Positions 1-9,600 are shown, counted from the stretch's first letter. The stretch: 64,000 nucleotides of DNA from Cupriavidus numazuensis (GCF_905397435.1 NZ_CAJPVI010000003.1:62001-126000), one strand, 5' to 3'. Translations and numbers: made by a program. The notes: generated by a model not told the origin, from the letters alone.

Positions 1-1
1 C

Positions 2-544
2 GCTGTACTGGTGGGAAGCCTGCGCAAGGAGTCGTTCAACCGGAAGCTGGCCAAGGCGCTCATCGCGCTGGCGCCGCAGTCGCTCAAGCTGGAAATCGTC
101 GAGATCGGCAACCTGCAGTTGTACAACCAGGACCTGGACGCCAGTCCGCCACCCGAGTGGACCGCCTTTCGCGACCGTATCCGCCGTGCCGATTCGGTCC
201 TCTTCGTCACGCCCGAATACAACCGTTCCGTGCCGGCGCCATTGAAGAATGCCATCGACGTCGGATCGCGCCCGTATGGCAGCAGCGCCTGGGATGGCAA
301 GCCCGGCGGCGTGATCAGCGCCTCGCCCGGCGCCATCGGTGGCTTTGGGGCGAATCATCACCTGCGGCAGTCGCTGGTGTTCCTGAACGTGCCGATCCTG
401 CAGCAGCCAGAGGCCTATATCAGCGGCGTCGACAAGCTGTTCGACGAGCAGGGCGGCATCGCGAACGAATCTACCCGCGGTTTCTTGAGCAAGTACCTGA
501 CCGCGTACGCGGCCTGGATCGAACGCAACGCGGCTGCGCGCTGA
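2..544 (+). CDS. NADPH-dependent FMN reductase family protein (5' end outside window)
   Basis: The reading frame is open from the first bases of the window, so the start codon lies upstream; about 180 residues are visible. The frame opens with the flavodoxin-like phosphate-binding loop (VGSLRKES) followed by FNRKLAKAL, and carries PEYNRSVPAPLKNAID and GGVISASPGAIGG, which are typical of the ChrR/YieF/SsuE-type NAD(P)H-dependent FMN or quinone reductases. The family transfers hydride from NAD(P)H to bound FMN and onto quinones, chromate or azo compounds in the cytoplasm. The true substrate cannot be read from sequence. It ends about 180 bases before dusA and is probably a separate unit. Confidence 0.85.
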   Translation, partial: AVLVGSLRKESFNRKLAKALIALAPQSLKLEIVEIGNLQLYNQDLDASPPPEWTAFRDRIRRADSVLFVTPEYNRSVPAPLKNAIDVGSRPYGSSAWDGKPGGVISASPGAIGGFGANHHLRQSLVFLNVPILQQPEAYISGVDKLFDEQGGIANESTRGFLSKYLTAYAAWIERNAAAR

Positions 545-724
545 TGTAGCTGCCTTCGCGCGGGGTCACGGGTCGCAGCGCAATCGGGCGCTGTGGCCTA
601 TACTCTTGTCCTTTCCCGCATAGACCCGTTGCCGATGCCCGCTGAACCGCCGGGCCGGCACATGGACGCGCGGCGCGACTGCCTGGCCGGTCGGCGCTCC
701 GTCCTGCAGACAAGTCATCACTCC

Positions 725-1750
725 ATGAAGTTAAGCCCTCGCCGCATCTCGGTTGCGCCGATGATGGACTGGACCGATCGCCATTGCCGCACCTTTCATC
801 GCCAACTCAGTCGCCATACCTGGCTGTACACGGAGATGGTGACCACTGGCGCGCTGCTGCATGGAGATGTACCGCGGCACCTCGATTTCGACGCCGCCGA
901 GCACCCGGTGGCGCTGCAACTCGGCGGCAGCGAGCCGGCCGATCTCGCGGTGGCCGCTCGCCTTGGTCAGCAGTGGGGCTACGCTGAAGTCAATCTGAAT
1001 TGCGGATGCCCATCTGAGCGCGTGCAGCGTGGTGCCTTCGGCGCTTGCCTGATGGCCGAGCCTCAGCTCGTGGCCGACTGCGTGAAAGCCATGCGCGATG
1101 CCGTGTCGATTCCGGTTACGGTCAAGCATCGCATCGGCATCGATAAGGTCGAGCATTACGATTTTGTTCGGGATTTTGTCGGCACCGTGGCGCAGGCAGG
1201 CTGCGAAACGTTTATCGTCCACGCACGCAATGCCATCCTGAAGGGGCTGAGCCCGAAGGAAAATCGCGAGATCCCGCCGCTCCGCTATGAAGTTGCCTAT
1301 CAGTTGAAGAAGGATTTCCCGCAACTGGAGATCCTGATCAACGGCGGCATCGTCAGCTATGACGAAATGGCGACCCACCTGGAGAATGTCGACGGCGTGA
1401 TGATCGGCCGGGAGGCCTATCACCAGCCCTATGTGCTGGCGGAGATGGATGGCCGGTTCTACGGCGACGCAGAGGCGCCGGTGCGATCGCGGCTGGACGT
1501 GGAGCTAGCCATGCAGCGCTATATCGGCGAACTGGTGGAGCGCGGCGGCTACATGGGTGCCGTAACGCGCCACATGCTGGGCCTCTACCGCGGTGTAGCG
1601 GGTGGCCGCGGCTGGCGGCGCGTCCTGTCAGACTCCAAGCGGATGTCGGCAGCCCGCACGCATGCCGATGTGGATGCGCTGTTCGCAGAAGCGCGGTCGC
1701 ATCTGCATGCCAACGACCCGCTTGAACCTGAGCATCGCGCAGCCGCATAG
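725..1750 (+). CDS. dusA: tRNA-dihydrouridine(20/20a) synthase
   Basis: Flavin-dependent reductase that converts uridine to dihydrouridine in the D-loop of tRNAs. The chosen ATG gives a 341-residue protein starting MKLSPRRISVAPMMDWTD, the usual DusA N-terminus; the frame extends upstream without family similarity. Diagnostic features are the FMN-barrel start (VAPMMDWTDRHCR), the catalytic cysteine region LNCGCPSERVQRGAFGACLM, and the FMN-binding INGGI and DGVMIGREAY segments. The length and motif order fit DusA rather than DusB or DusC. It stands alone between the FMN reductase gene and a gene-poor region. Confidence 0.93.
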   Translation: MKLSPRRISVAPMMDWTDRHCRTFHRQLSRHTWLYTEMVTTGALLHGDVPRHLDFDAAEHPVALQLGGSEPADLAVAARLGQQWGYAEVNLNCGCPSERVQRGAFGACLMAEPQLVADCVKAMRDAVSIPVTVKHRIGIDKVEHYDFVRDFVGTVAQAGCETFIVHARNAILKGLSPKENREIPPLRYEVAYQLKKDFPQLEILINGGIVSYDEMATHLENVDGVMIGREAYHQPYVLAEMDGRFYGDAEAPVRSRLDVELAMQRYIGELVERGGYMGAVTRHMLGLYRGVAGGRGWRRVLSDSKRMSAARTHADVDALFAEARSHLHANDPLEPEHRAAA

Positions 1751-1971
1751 GCGATTCGGGCGGGTGGCGCCAGAAAAGTCGTCGAAGAAATACTCTAATT
1801 CCGAATGGTGGATTTATGCATTAGGGTCGGTTGGGTAGCGCGTGCGGCACTTGTGTTGATTCGTCGCCCGGAAACCCGCACCAGGAAAGGGATTCCCCTA
1901 ATTAGCTGAAGGCAGGCCGTTTCTTACACTGTGCCTGCCCTCGAATACAGGGCTTTCTTCAACTGATTATT
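1751..1971 (+). other. non-coding stretch upstream of a strong terminator; candidate small RNA
   Basis: No convincing reading frame is present between dusA and the terminator at 1972. A perfect 7-bp inverted repeat (GGCAGGC at 1911-1917, GCCTGCC at 1933-1939) lies just before that terminator. This could be the dusA 3' untranslated region or a small RNA; sequence alone cannot decide. Confidence 0.3.
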
Positions 1972-2001
1972 CAGCCCGCTTTGCGGGCTGCTTTTTTTTT
2001 T
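1972..2001 (+). terminator. intrinsic terminator
   Basis: A GC-rich hairpin (CAGCCCGC / GCGGGCTG around a TTT loop) is followed directly by a run of ten or more T residues. It is oriented to stop plus-strand transcription from dusA or from a small RNA. Confidence 0.85.
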
Positions 2002-2102
2002 GGAGTTGCGCGACGGCGACTTCGGTTTACCCGAATGGCGCAAGTCCCGATTGCCAGTTACATTGCAACGGCCTTCAGGGCATTTGAGATCGCTAAAGTT
2101 AA

Positions 2103-2129
2103 GAGTCCGCGCTGCGGGCTCTTTTTTTT
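2103..2129 (+). terminator. second intrinsic terminator in tandem
   Basis: The hairpin GAGTCCGC-GCT-GCGGGCTC is followed by eight T residues. It lies only about 100 bases after the first terminator with no gene between, so either termination is doubled or a short RNA starts between the two. Confidence 0.8.
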
Positions 2130-2197
2130 GGGGCGTCTTTCATGTCGAGCAAGATGCTTCGATAGTACTGTGACGATAAAGTTCCACGCCAGGTGAG

Positions 2198-2347
2198 CTA
2201 TTTGCTCGTATGGCTGACGCCGACGTCAATCGTGCCGTAGGTCGTAATGCTCGACCCAGACCCGCCATCTCTTGCGCCACCGCCGGCGCAACCTGTCAGC
2301 GCCATTGCCAACAGGGCTGCTGCTGCCATGCCAAATACCTTGCTCAC
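2198..2347 (-). CDS. small predicted lipoprotein (49 aa)
   Basis: This GTG-initiated gene encodes 49 residues. It begins with SKVFGMAAAALLAMALTGC, a lipoprotein signal peptide ending in the lipobox LTGC, so the mature protein would be about 31 residues anchored by a lipidated cysteine. The tail is glycine- and serine-rich (AGGGARDGGSGSS) and ends in a short beta-like stretch, TTYGTIDVGVSHTSK. An AGGAG ribosome-binding site stands about 8 bases before the GTG. No function is known to me. The lipobox and ribosome-binding site make it a likely real gene although it is very short. Confidence 0.65.
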   Translation of the reverse strand: MSKVFGMAAAALLAMALTGCAGGGARDGGSGSSITTYGTIDVGVSHTSK

Positions 2348-2618
2348 TGCCGAACTCCTGAAAGCATCACAGCAACTTTGGCTGTGGCGGTGCCAAGGGG
2401 TTCCATACGAATTTTCCGGCAGATGCCAAAAAAGACAGGCGGCGCTTTAGTCGGCCGCCTGACGGGAAGGTCGAGGGGGGTCAATTTCCCTCGGAAGAGA
2501 GTATCGGTGTGCGTCGACAGCCGTTGAACCCTGCATCGGTGGGGGCTGTGCGGAACATATATGCGGTGGAATCGGATATCGCTTTCGGGCTGGCGTAGCC
2601 GTTGGATACCCTGAAAAC

Positions 2619-2648
2619 AAAACAGCCGCTTGAGAAAGCGGCTGTTTT
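2619..2648 (-). terminator. bidirectional hairpin terminator after tRNA-His
   Basis: A near-perfect inverted repeat (AAAACAGCCGCTT / AAGCGGCTGTTTT, 3-base loop) is rich in A on one side and T on the other. On the minus strand it lies just after the tRNA-His 3' end and should terminate that transcript. Confidence 0.8.
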
Positions 2649-2663
2649 GCAAAGAGATATTCT

Positions 2664-2740
2664 TGGGGTGGCTGATGGGACTCGAACCCACGACGACAGG
2701 AATCACAATCCTGGACTCTACCAACTGAGCTACAGCCACC
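2664..2740 (-). tRNA. tRNA-His (anticodon GUG)
   Basis: Read on the minus strand, this is a complete cloverleaf of 77 bases with encoded CCA. The anticodon loop is ATTGTGA (anticodon GTG, His) on a CAGG/CCTG stem. The acceptor pairs eight bases (GGTGGCTG with CAGCCACC), giving the extra G-1:C73 pair that identifies histidine tRNAs. The T-arm is GTGGGTTCGAGTCCCAT, and the D-arm holds AGCTCAGTTGGTAGAG. Confidence 0.96.
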
Positions 2741-2842
2741 GTAGAGGTCATCAGCGAAGCGCTGATCGACGAAAACCAAGATTATACAAACAACTTTCCG
2801 GTATGGCTAGTATCCCGCACAATTTTTTTTAGGAAAGCGTCT

Positions 2843-3136
2843 TCATCCTTTGGAGGGGCTCCACCTTGCCTCCAGCAGCACGGCCTGCTTGATGGCTTCG
2901 ATGGTTTCTGCCTCGGTGTCGTAGTGGCCCAGCAGCCGGCGCGACTTGCCGTTGAGGACGGCCTCTTGCAGCGCCCGGTCCGCTGCTTCGGTAGTGCCAG
3001 GTTGCCAGCAGTAGCGCGCGGTCCATTTGCCATCCTGCAGGCGCTCTGCCACCCAGATCAACCGGAAGTCTTCAAACACAACGCCAAATGGCGCCTGGTC
3101 GTCCCCCACAGCCCACCTCGTTTCTTGCAGTTCCAT
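2843..3136 (-). CDS. hypothetical protein, about 97 aa
   Basis: I do not recognise the family. The product is a soluble, mixed alpha/beta protein with no signal peptide. It begins MELQETRWAVG and has an aromatic middle (LIWVAERLQDGKWTARYCW) followed by an alanine- and glutamate-rich helix (EAETIEAIKQAVLLEA). The frame is open further upstream, with possible starts at 3148 and 3187; 3136 is chosen because the upstream residues look non-native, but no clear ribosome-binding site decides it. It has minus-strand orientation, upstream of tRNA-His. Confidence 0.5.
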   Translation of the reverse strand: MELQETRWAVGDDQAPFGVVFEDFRLIWVAERLQDGKWTARYCWQPGTTEAADRALQEAVLNGKSRRLLGHYDTEAETIEAIKQAVLLEARWSPSKG

Positions 3137-3335
3137 TGAGCAGCACATTGGCTGTGCCGCGCCGCGAATCATGCTATCACGCGTCACCTCGAACGCCTGC
3201 CGCCGCCTGTCACTTTCCAGCGCTCAGGTCTTTCCCCAATATGTCCCGGAATGCCAAGAAAATGTCCCGGGATATCAAATGACCTGAGCCAGATTTCCCA
3301 TACTGAAGCCGCAACAACCTTACGGCGTCATTATC

Positions 3336-3512
3336 ATGTTTGCTCTCGCGTTCTGGTGTCTTTGCTCTTTTGCAGTGGGCCTGCTGGCTCACATTCTGGG
3401 TCGTTCAGGCGCTGTCTGGGTGGCGTTCTCGATGGTCTTTACGCCGTCGCTCGGACTGATTCTGATGGCGATCCTGGGCAAGAAGAAGACGGCACAACCG
3501 CAGTGGATCTGA
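3336..3512 (+). CDS. small membrane protein (58 aa)
   Basis: The encoded peptide has two hydrophobic segments, FALAFWCLCSFAVGLLAHIL and about VAFSMVFTPSLGLILMAIL. It ends in a basic, polar tail (GKKKTAQPQWI), so it reads as a two-helix inner-membrane protein with its positive tail in the cytoplasm. The frame is open back to 3288, with no better start and no clear ribosome-binding site. I do not recognise a family. It is supported by strong hydrophobic periodicity and a gene-sized open frame rather than by homology. Confidence 0.45.
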   Translation: MFALAFWCLCSFAVGLLAHILGRSGAVWVAFSMVFTPSLGLILMAILGKKKTAQPQWI

Positions 3513-3580
3513 AGGCTCTTTGAGCGGTTCTGTTCATCTGAAGCTTCATGCTACGATGGACCGGCTTTCGGGAGACCGCC

Positions 3581-3787
3581 ATGGAATATCGATACAAGGG
3601 CCGCGAAATCTCGATTCAGGCGCTCAAGGCCGCTGAGGGCCAGTGGAACTGGTTCTTTTCCATCCGGGGCCATGGACACAGGCATAACGCCGGAGCGCTT
3701 TCGACATCGGAAGGCGATGCGATCGACGCGGCCTATGCGGCGGCGAAACACGAGATCGACGATATCTCCGGCGACGCCAACGATTAG
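3581..3787 (+). CDS. hypothetical protein, 68 aa
   Basis: This short soluble protein begins MEYRYKGREISIQALK, contains GQWNWFFSIRGHGH, and ends in an acidic alanine-rich helix. The ATG at 3581 is preceded by a GGGAGA ribosome-binding site about 6 bases away and is preferred over the in-frame ATG at 3548. Small proteins of this kind (a beta-hairpin that matches the substrate-like YKG motif, then a helix) are common and uncharacterised in Burkholderiaceae. It ends 19 bases from the convergent protease gene on the other strand. Confidence 0.6.
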   Translation: MEYRYKGREISIQALKAAEGQWNWFFSIRGHGHRHNAGALSTSEGDAIDAAYAAAKHEIDDISGDAND

Positions 3788-3806
3788 CCGCGAATTCCCC
3801 TGCGCG

Positions 3807-5240
3807 CTATCGCTCCATATCCGCCACCCGCAATCGCACCGCCGGGTCGCCCAACACTACGTAATTGCGAGCGTCGTCCCGTGCGATCCAGCGCAAGGCG
3901 AGCTCGGTTTCCGACACCGCCGCTCCCGCACTGCGATCACGCAGTACATCGGCGAGTTCCGTACTCAACGCCGCCCAGCGAATATTGAAGCGGTCAGTGG
4001 CCTGGCCCACGCGCTGACCGCGTAGCAGGCTGCCGACGACGTCGCGAAAGCCCTGGGTTTGCGGATCGGCGCGTTCGGACTGGAAGCTGTAGGCCCACGC
4101 GCGATCGACATGTCCCAGCACGGCCAATGCACCGCCCTGCGGGTGTGCGAGCAGCCGCTGGGGCAGGCGCGCCGTGAACGGGTAGGGCGCGATGCGGTGG
4201 CTGTCGGCGCCGGGTGCGCTGAAGTTGTCCAGATCGGGAGCGCCCGCGCCAAAGCACGCAAAGCAGAAATGGATCAGGCCATGGCATTTTGCGTCGGCGG
4301 GGATGTCGCTCGCGGCGAACCAGTGGCTCGCATCGATGGCGCCATAGCCAGGCCAGTCCTGGCACACGAGTGCACCTTGTACATCGGCAATCCGGTGGTC
4401 GTCGGCGCGCACGCACATGCCATGCGATCCGGTCAGCAGCACGGCCGGCGCGCCGTCGGGACCGTCGCCGCGCAGCAGGCCCGTCAGCGCTGCCTTGGTG
4501 GCGGCATCGCCAAGCAAGGCGCGCATGGCAAAGCCTTGCCGTTCGCCGAGCGGTTTGGTTTGCGCGGTACCCATGGCCAGTGGCGTGGCTAGCTGGCGCG
4601 TCAGCATCTGCGTGGCGCGGTCGAAGTCGTGGCACGTGGCGAAGAGGGCGACGTTGCGGCGCGACGGCACGGCCGGCGCGCTTTCGTAGGCAACGATGCT
4701 GTCGGCGTAGCGCCGGTAGTCTTCGAGTTCAGCGAAATCCAACCTGCCGACCGCCCAGTAGAGGTCAAGCGTGTACTGGAAAGCGAACGATATCCCGTCA
4801 GGCGGCCCAATCAGAACGAGGTAATACGGCACACCGAGCGCAGGGTCGACGACGTTCAGCGACACCTTGTGCCGGGCCAGCCAGGTCGTGGCGGTGTCGC
4901 CGGGCAGGCAGCCGTCCGGGCCGTGAAAGATCTTGACCTCGCCCGCTTCCGAACGCCGCTTTTCGATCAATGGCGAGAGGGCGTCAAGGTAAGGTGCCGG
5001 ATCGGTGTCTGCGGCGAACAGCAAGCCCCAGCCGGCTTCCGCGAGATTGTCGGCGTCGACATCGCCCATGACGGCATAGGTATCGATCTGGCGCGCCTTT
5101 TCTGCGGCACGCTCCGGCGCGCGGCGGCCAGCCTGCTCGCGCGTGCAGAACGCCTCGATGCCTGCTTCGTCGAGATCGGCCAGCGGTTGTCCGGTGTCCG
5201 CGTGTACCCCCAGCGCGATGGGCAGCGACGTTTCGCTCAT
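3807..5240 (-). CDS. clan CD (gingipain C25/caspase-like) cysteine protease family protein
   Basis: This 477-residue protein shows the clan CD signature. A histidine sits after a hydrophobic strand (VLLTGSHGM, His273) and a cysteine ends the next core strand (IHFCFACFGAG, Cys329). Upstream, YYLVLIGPPDGI and LYWAVGRLDF resemble the region before the catalytic domain of gingipain-type C25 peptidases, and GHVDRAWAY follows the cysteine. There is no signal peptide, so it should act in the cytoplasm, unlike secreted gingipains. The start overlaps the stop of the upstream hydrolase gene (ATGA), implying translational coupling. It is the last gene of a five-gene operon that also holds a CHAT protease. 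The family call is by motif; the substrate is unknown. Confidence 0.72.
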   Translation of the reverse strand: MSETSLPIALGVHADTGQPLADLDEAGIEAFCTREQAGRRAPERAAEKARQIDTYAVMGDVDADNLAEAGWGLLFAADTDPAPYLDALSPLIEKRRSEAGEVKIFHGPDGCLPGDTATTWLARHKVSLNVVDPALGVPYYLVLIGPPDGISFAFQYTLDLYWAVGRLDFAELEDYRRYADSIVAYESAPAVPSRRNVALFATCHDFDRATQMLTRQLATPLAMGTAQTKPLGERQGFAMRALLGDAATKAALTGLLRGDGPDGAPAVLLTGSHGMCVRADDHRIADVQGALVCQDWPGYGAIDASHWFAASDIPADAKCHGLIHFCFACFGAGAPDLDNFSAPGADSHRIAPYPFTARLPQRLLAHPQGGALAVLGHVDRAWAYSFQSERADPQTQGFRDVVGSLLRGQRVGQATDRFNIRWAALSTELADVLRDRSAGAAVSETELALRWIARDDARNYVVLGDPAVRLRVADMER

Positions 5241-6583
5241 GGTGCCTCCGTGGCGCTTGCCTGAGCGGCCTGCCAGATCAGGTGCGCGACCTGCGGCCCG
5301 CTGATGTCGTTGTGCGCGCCCGAAACGCCCGATTTGTGGCAGATATAGTCGCTCGCTTCGACGTTCAGCACGCGTGCGCCGGGCATGGTGTAGCGTCCGT
5401 CGATATCGAGCATCGCGGTGTCGGCCGCGGTTTCCACGCCCTGGATGCCGAATGCGCCGATCGCGCCGAAGGTGGGATAGGTTTGCGCAGCGTCGAACGC
5501 GACCTGCCCTGCGACACCGGCGGCCCAGGGATAAAGCTCGCACACCGCGGTGTCATGCCGCGAGCGCGTGGTGACCAGCGGGCCTCGCAGCTTGCCGTCC
5601 GCCAGCAGTCGGTGGCAATACCCTGCGGAGTCGGGGCGTATCGGAATCGACGGTGCATAGGCCCACAGCGACATCGCGCCCTGCACGAGCACGCAGGAAT
5701 CCACCGGCCGGCGCAGCGCCGCGGTACCGCCGGGGCCGCCCAGTGCCGCCGACATGACGATGCAGCCGAAGCTGTGCCCCATCAGGTGCACGCGGGCGTC
5801 GGGCAGAGCGTCCAGCAAGCGATTGATGAGCGGATGTACGCCTTGCTCGCCGACGGTCTGCGCGCGCTTCTTCATGGTCCAGAACGAGAGCTGGCGCAGC
5901 GGTGCGAGGATGCCGCCAAGCGAAGGCGCGCCAAACGCCGCGCTCAACTGGCTCGCTTCGGCGAACGACGCATCGGGGTTGAACGGCAGGCGGTCGGCAC
6001 TGGCATCGCCATCCACGCCTTTTGCGCCAAGCGCGAGTGCCTGGTCGAGTTGCAGGTAGGCCTGCCGCACTTCCGGCGGCAACCGTGCGGCGTCGGCCCC
6101 GGTGCGCGCCGCTTCCACGATGACGGCCAGCGCTGCGCGGATTTCCGGCGTGTCGCCAAGGCGCTGCGCATAGGCGTCGATCATGGCGTCCTTGCCTGCG
6201 TGCGCGGGAGCGGCAAAGCTCGCGCTATCGCCCAGTTCTTCGTCACCCCAAGGCAGGCTTGGCCAGTGCACGCCGATATGGGCCAGCGCAAAGCCGGGCC
6301 GCGCCGTTTGCATTTCCTGCTCGTCCACTGCGCAACTGCTGAACGCGCCGATCCAGCGGTCATACTGGCTGCGTGCGGCCGGGAGGTCGCCCTGCCAGCC
6401 GTGGCTCCACAGGAAGACGTCGGTCGGAGCCGGGCCATTGCGCCATTGCGCGAGCAGGCGGTCGGACAGGCGGCCCGGCATGCCGCCTCCCGCGTCGGGG
6501 TCGTCGTTGCGCTCGGTACCGTCGGCGTCCAGCGCGATCAGCGCGTACGTGGTGCCGGTGGCGGTGATGGTCTGGAATGGCAT
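5237..6583 (-). CDS. alpha/beta hydrolase (lipase/esterase-like) in conflict operon
   Basis: This 448-residue protein has the nucleophile elbow GHSFG (Ser271) preceded by the strand VHLM. An early strand with a histidine-glycine oxyanion-type motif (VFLWSHGWQGD, near residue 60) is typical of lipase-like serine hydrolases. A long alanine-rich helical insertion (about residues 120-240) separates the two. There is no signal peptide or membrane helix. AGGAG lies 7 bases before the ATG. It sits between the STAND-WD40 and clan CD protease genes and overlaps the latter by four bases. It could be an effector acting on lipid or other ester substrates; that is inference from context. Confidence 0.75.
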   Translation of the reverse strand: MPFQTITATGTTYALIALDADGTERNDDPDAGGGMPGRLSDRLLAQWRNGPAPTDVFLWSHGWQGDLPAARSQYDRWIGAFSSCAVDEQEMQTARPGFALAHIGVHWPSLPWGDEELGDSASFAAPAHAGKDAMIDAYAQRLGDTPEIRAALAVIVEAARTGADAARLPPEVRQAYLQLDQALALGAKGVDGDASADRLPFNPDASFAEASQLSAAFGAPSLGGILAPLRQLSFWTMKKRAQTVGEQGVHPLINRLLDALPDARVHLMGHSFGCIVMSAALGGPGGTAALRRPVDSCVLVQGAMSLWAYAPSIPIRPDSAGYCHRLLADGKLRGPLVTTRSRHDTAVCELYPWAAGVAGQVAFDAAQTYPTFGAIGAFGIQGVETAADTAMLDIDGRYTMPGARVLNVEASDYICHKSGVSGAHNDISGPQVAHLIWQAAQASATEAP

Positions 6584-6610
6584 GGCGGACTCCTGGTGTT
6601 TGCGCCGGGC

Positions 6611-9600
6611 TCAGCGGGTCTCGCACGCATCCGGCTGCCGCGTGTCGTCCTTGAAGTAGTCGGCCTTCTGCTGCGCCGTGAAGCCGCCACCCACAATGGC
6701 GCAGGCTTGCCGGCGCCATGCGTCGAGGTCGAGGTCCCAGACGGCAGCGACTTCAGTGCCCGCGGCGTAGAGCCAGCGCCCGTCGTCGCTGACGGAAAGC
6801 TGGGCGACAGGCTGGCGCGGATCGTGGTACAGCGCCTGCGGAATCGGCAGCGGCCGGTCGGCATGGCTGTCGAGCAGGAACAGGTTGCCGTGGTCGTCGC
6901 CGGCGACGACAAACGGCGCATCCGGGACGGCAAGCGAGGTGATGACGCCCGATGCATCTTGCTTGAGCAATACGGGCGCGACCGATGCCTTGGCGGGATC
7001 CGTGGATGCCTGTGGTCCGATCGCAAGCCGGTACACCTTGCCAAGGTAATTGCCTGCGACCAGCGCATTGCCCTGGTGGTCGAAAGCGAGGCTCGTGATC
7101 TGGCCACGCGGCAGATCCTGGAACTGGCGCACCAACGTGGCCCGCGCGCCAGCGCAATCTGGCGCGGAAGCCTCGATGTGCCACAGGCTGAGGCGGTCGT
7201 CGTCGGACACGGCAAGCTCACTGCCGCCGGGGCGGAACACGGCATTGGTGGCGCGCGCGAGATCGTCCGGCAGTGGTATCTGGCACGGCGTTGTTGCGCC
7301 GGGTTTGCTGGCGGCCGGCAGGCGCCACATCTGCAGGCTGCGGCCACTGCCGGGATCGCCGGAACGTATCGCGAGCAAATCGGCGCCTGCGCTGAGCGCG
7401 AGGCGGGCCTGCGTGCCGGCCCTGACGTCCGGCAGCGGCAGGCCTGTGCCGTCGGTACCGACCATCCACACATTGCCGCTGGCATCTGCCAGCGCCAGGC
7501 GCTGTGCCGCGCGCGACCATGCCAGCGCGGTGACGGGCGCCTGGAACTGACCGGGCAGGCGGCGCACGGCGGGCTGTGCGCCCTCTGCCTGCAGCATCGT
7601 CAAGCCCTGGCTATCGCTGGCCGCAGCCTGTGAAGGGGTGCTGCCGGCAAGGGCCAGCAATTGCGGCGGGGCGCTGTCCTGCTTGCGCGCCACGATGCGC
7701 GCGATCGGATTGCGCGGCGTATCCACGCGCATCTGCAGCAGTTCGCCTTGTTCGGTCGAGACCAGCAATTGCTGGTGTCCGCCCGGTGCGAGCCCGGTGA
7801 TCTGCGCGGGCAAGTCGATCAGTTCGTTGCGCACGACCTGCATGCCCTCCGGGTCGAGCTGCCATTTGATGACGCGGCCGTCCCATCCGCCGGAAAGCAG
7901 TTGCCGGTCGCCTGTGAATACAAGCCGGACGACGGCATCGTCATGGCCGGACAACGGACGCGGCCAGCGCCCGCCATCCGCGGCGCGCCAGACATCGATG
8001 CGGCCGCTGCGCGTACCGGCCACGACAAGGCTGCCATCAGGGCTCACGGCGACACTGTGGTAGCCGGAAAACCAGTCGGTGTTGCCGGGCGGCGAAGTCA
8101 GCTCCTGAGATGGGTCGGTCAGCAGCAATGGCCCAGGCGCGGCGCCCTCCGGCAGGCGCCAGAGCCTTGCCTTGCCATCGCGCGATACCGTGGCGAGTTG
8201 GCGACCGCTGTCGAACAGCGCCAGGCCGGTGATCCGCATGGCATGCGCGCGGCCGGTGGCGACGGGCTGCTGCCAGTTGCCGCCCGCACGGGCCAGGTCC
8301 CACATGACCACGCGCCCGCCTTCGAAGCCGGCGATCAGCCGCCGGCCGTCACTGGCCAGCGCGGATACCGGGCCCCAGCCGGCGGCGGGGCGGCTGCCGC
8401 GCGGCAGTGCCAGCCGCGTTGCCCGGCCGGGCTGTGCGATGCTCCACAGCGCCACGCTGCCGTCCTGCCCGCCGGTGGCCAGCGTCCCGGCACCGGCCAG
8501 CACGAACGCGCGCACGCCTTGCGGATGCTGGTTGCGCAGTTGTGCCTCGTCGAGACTGGCGCGGCGTCCGCCGGGTGCCAGTTCGGCAATCTCGATGGCC
8601 CAGTGCCCGCTTTCGAGGCGCGCTGTCACGCGGTGCGTGGCATCGGCCTGGACTTCGATCATGCGGCCGTCGGCGCGGGCCAGGTAGGCGTCGATATGGC
8701 GTGCCCGATGCAGCGTGCCGAGCAGCGGGCGGCGGAAATCGAACGCATTGTCGGGGCGATCGTGCCCGTGTTGTCCGCGCGTGCCTTCCACGGCGGCGAG
8801 CAATGCCGCGTCGGGCGCCGGACGTGAATTGAGCAGCGAAAACAGCGCGTTCTGGCGCGCAAGATCCTGCTTGGTTGACCGCAGTTGCCACGCCGACAAC
8901 ACAAAGCCGATCAGGAACAGCAGCGTGACCGTGCCCAGCGCATAGCCCAATATGCGCCATTTGCGCGAGCGTGCGCGGGATTCGCGGTGGCGCCGGTATG
9001 CCGCCAGGAAGCGGTTCTCGGCTTCGCTGTGCATGTCTTCCGGCTCGAGCAGGGTGTCGTCGAGTTCTTCGGTGGACGTGAGCTTGCCGAATACGCCCGG
9101 GTTCTCGCCGGACAGCGCCCACGCCCGCGCAAGCTGCTTCCAGTGCGGCAGGAACTGCGTGCGCCATTGGGCGTTGCTGGCGCGTAGCGGCTCGGTCAGG
9201 CGGTCGTGCGTGAGTTCGTACCACTGCGCGTCCTGCCGGCTCTGCGCGCGTACGAGGTGATATTGCTGCAGTACGCCAAGTTCCGCCGCGGTGGGCGACG
9301 CGCGTACACCGGCGTCGAGCGTGGCCTGTGCGCGCATATTCGCAGCGGTGATCAGCCGGCTTTCGATCCATTCGCGCACCACGCGCTGGCGCGCGCGGGT
9401 CGGCGCCGCGGCATCCAGGGCGAGGTTGCAGTACGAGGCCAGCGCGGCACCCGTGTCGAGCCGTTGCACCTGATCGAGCGTAATGACCGCGCCGGCGGGC
9501 GGCGTGCCGGCTTCGCCAAAGCATTGCCGCCACAGGCTCAGGCCGACGACTTGCAACTGGACCGGTTCGACAAAGCGGCCCTCGCGCATGACGGCCTGGC

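Noticed and set aside
593..724. Longer N-terminus for DusA
   Set aside because: The extra 44 residues have no similarity to the family; the start at 725 gives the expected N-terminus.
5282..7633. Very long open frame on the plus strand opposite the hydrolase and STAND-WD40 genes
   Set aside because: It is the GC-driven antisense shadow of the minus-strand genes. Its translation is rich in Arg/Ala/Gly with no domain, and the minus-strand frames carry clear motifs.
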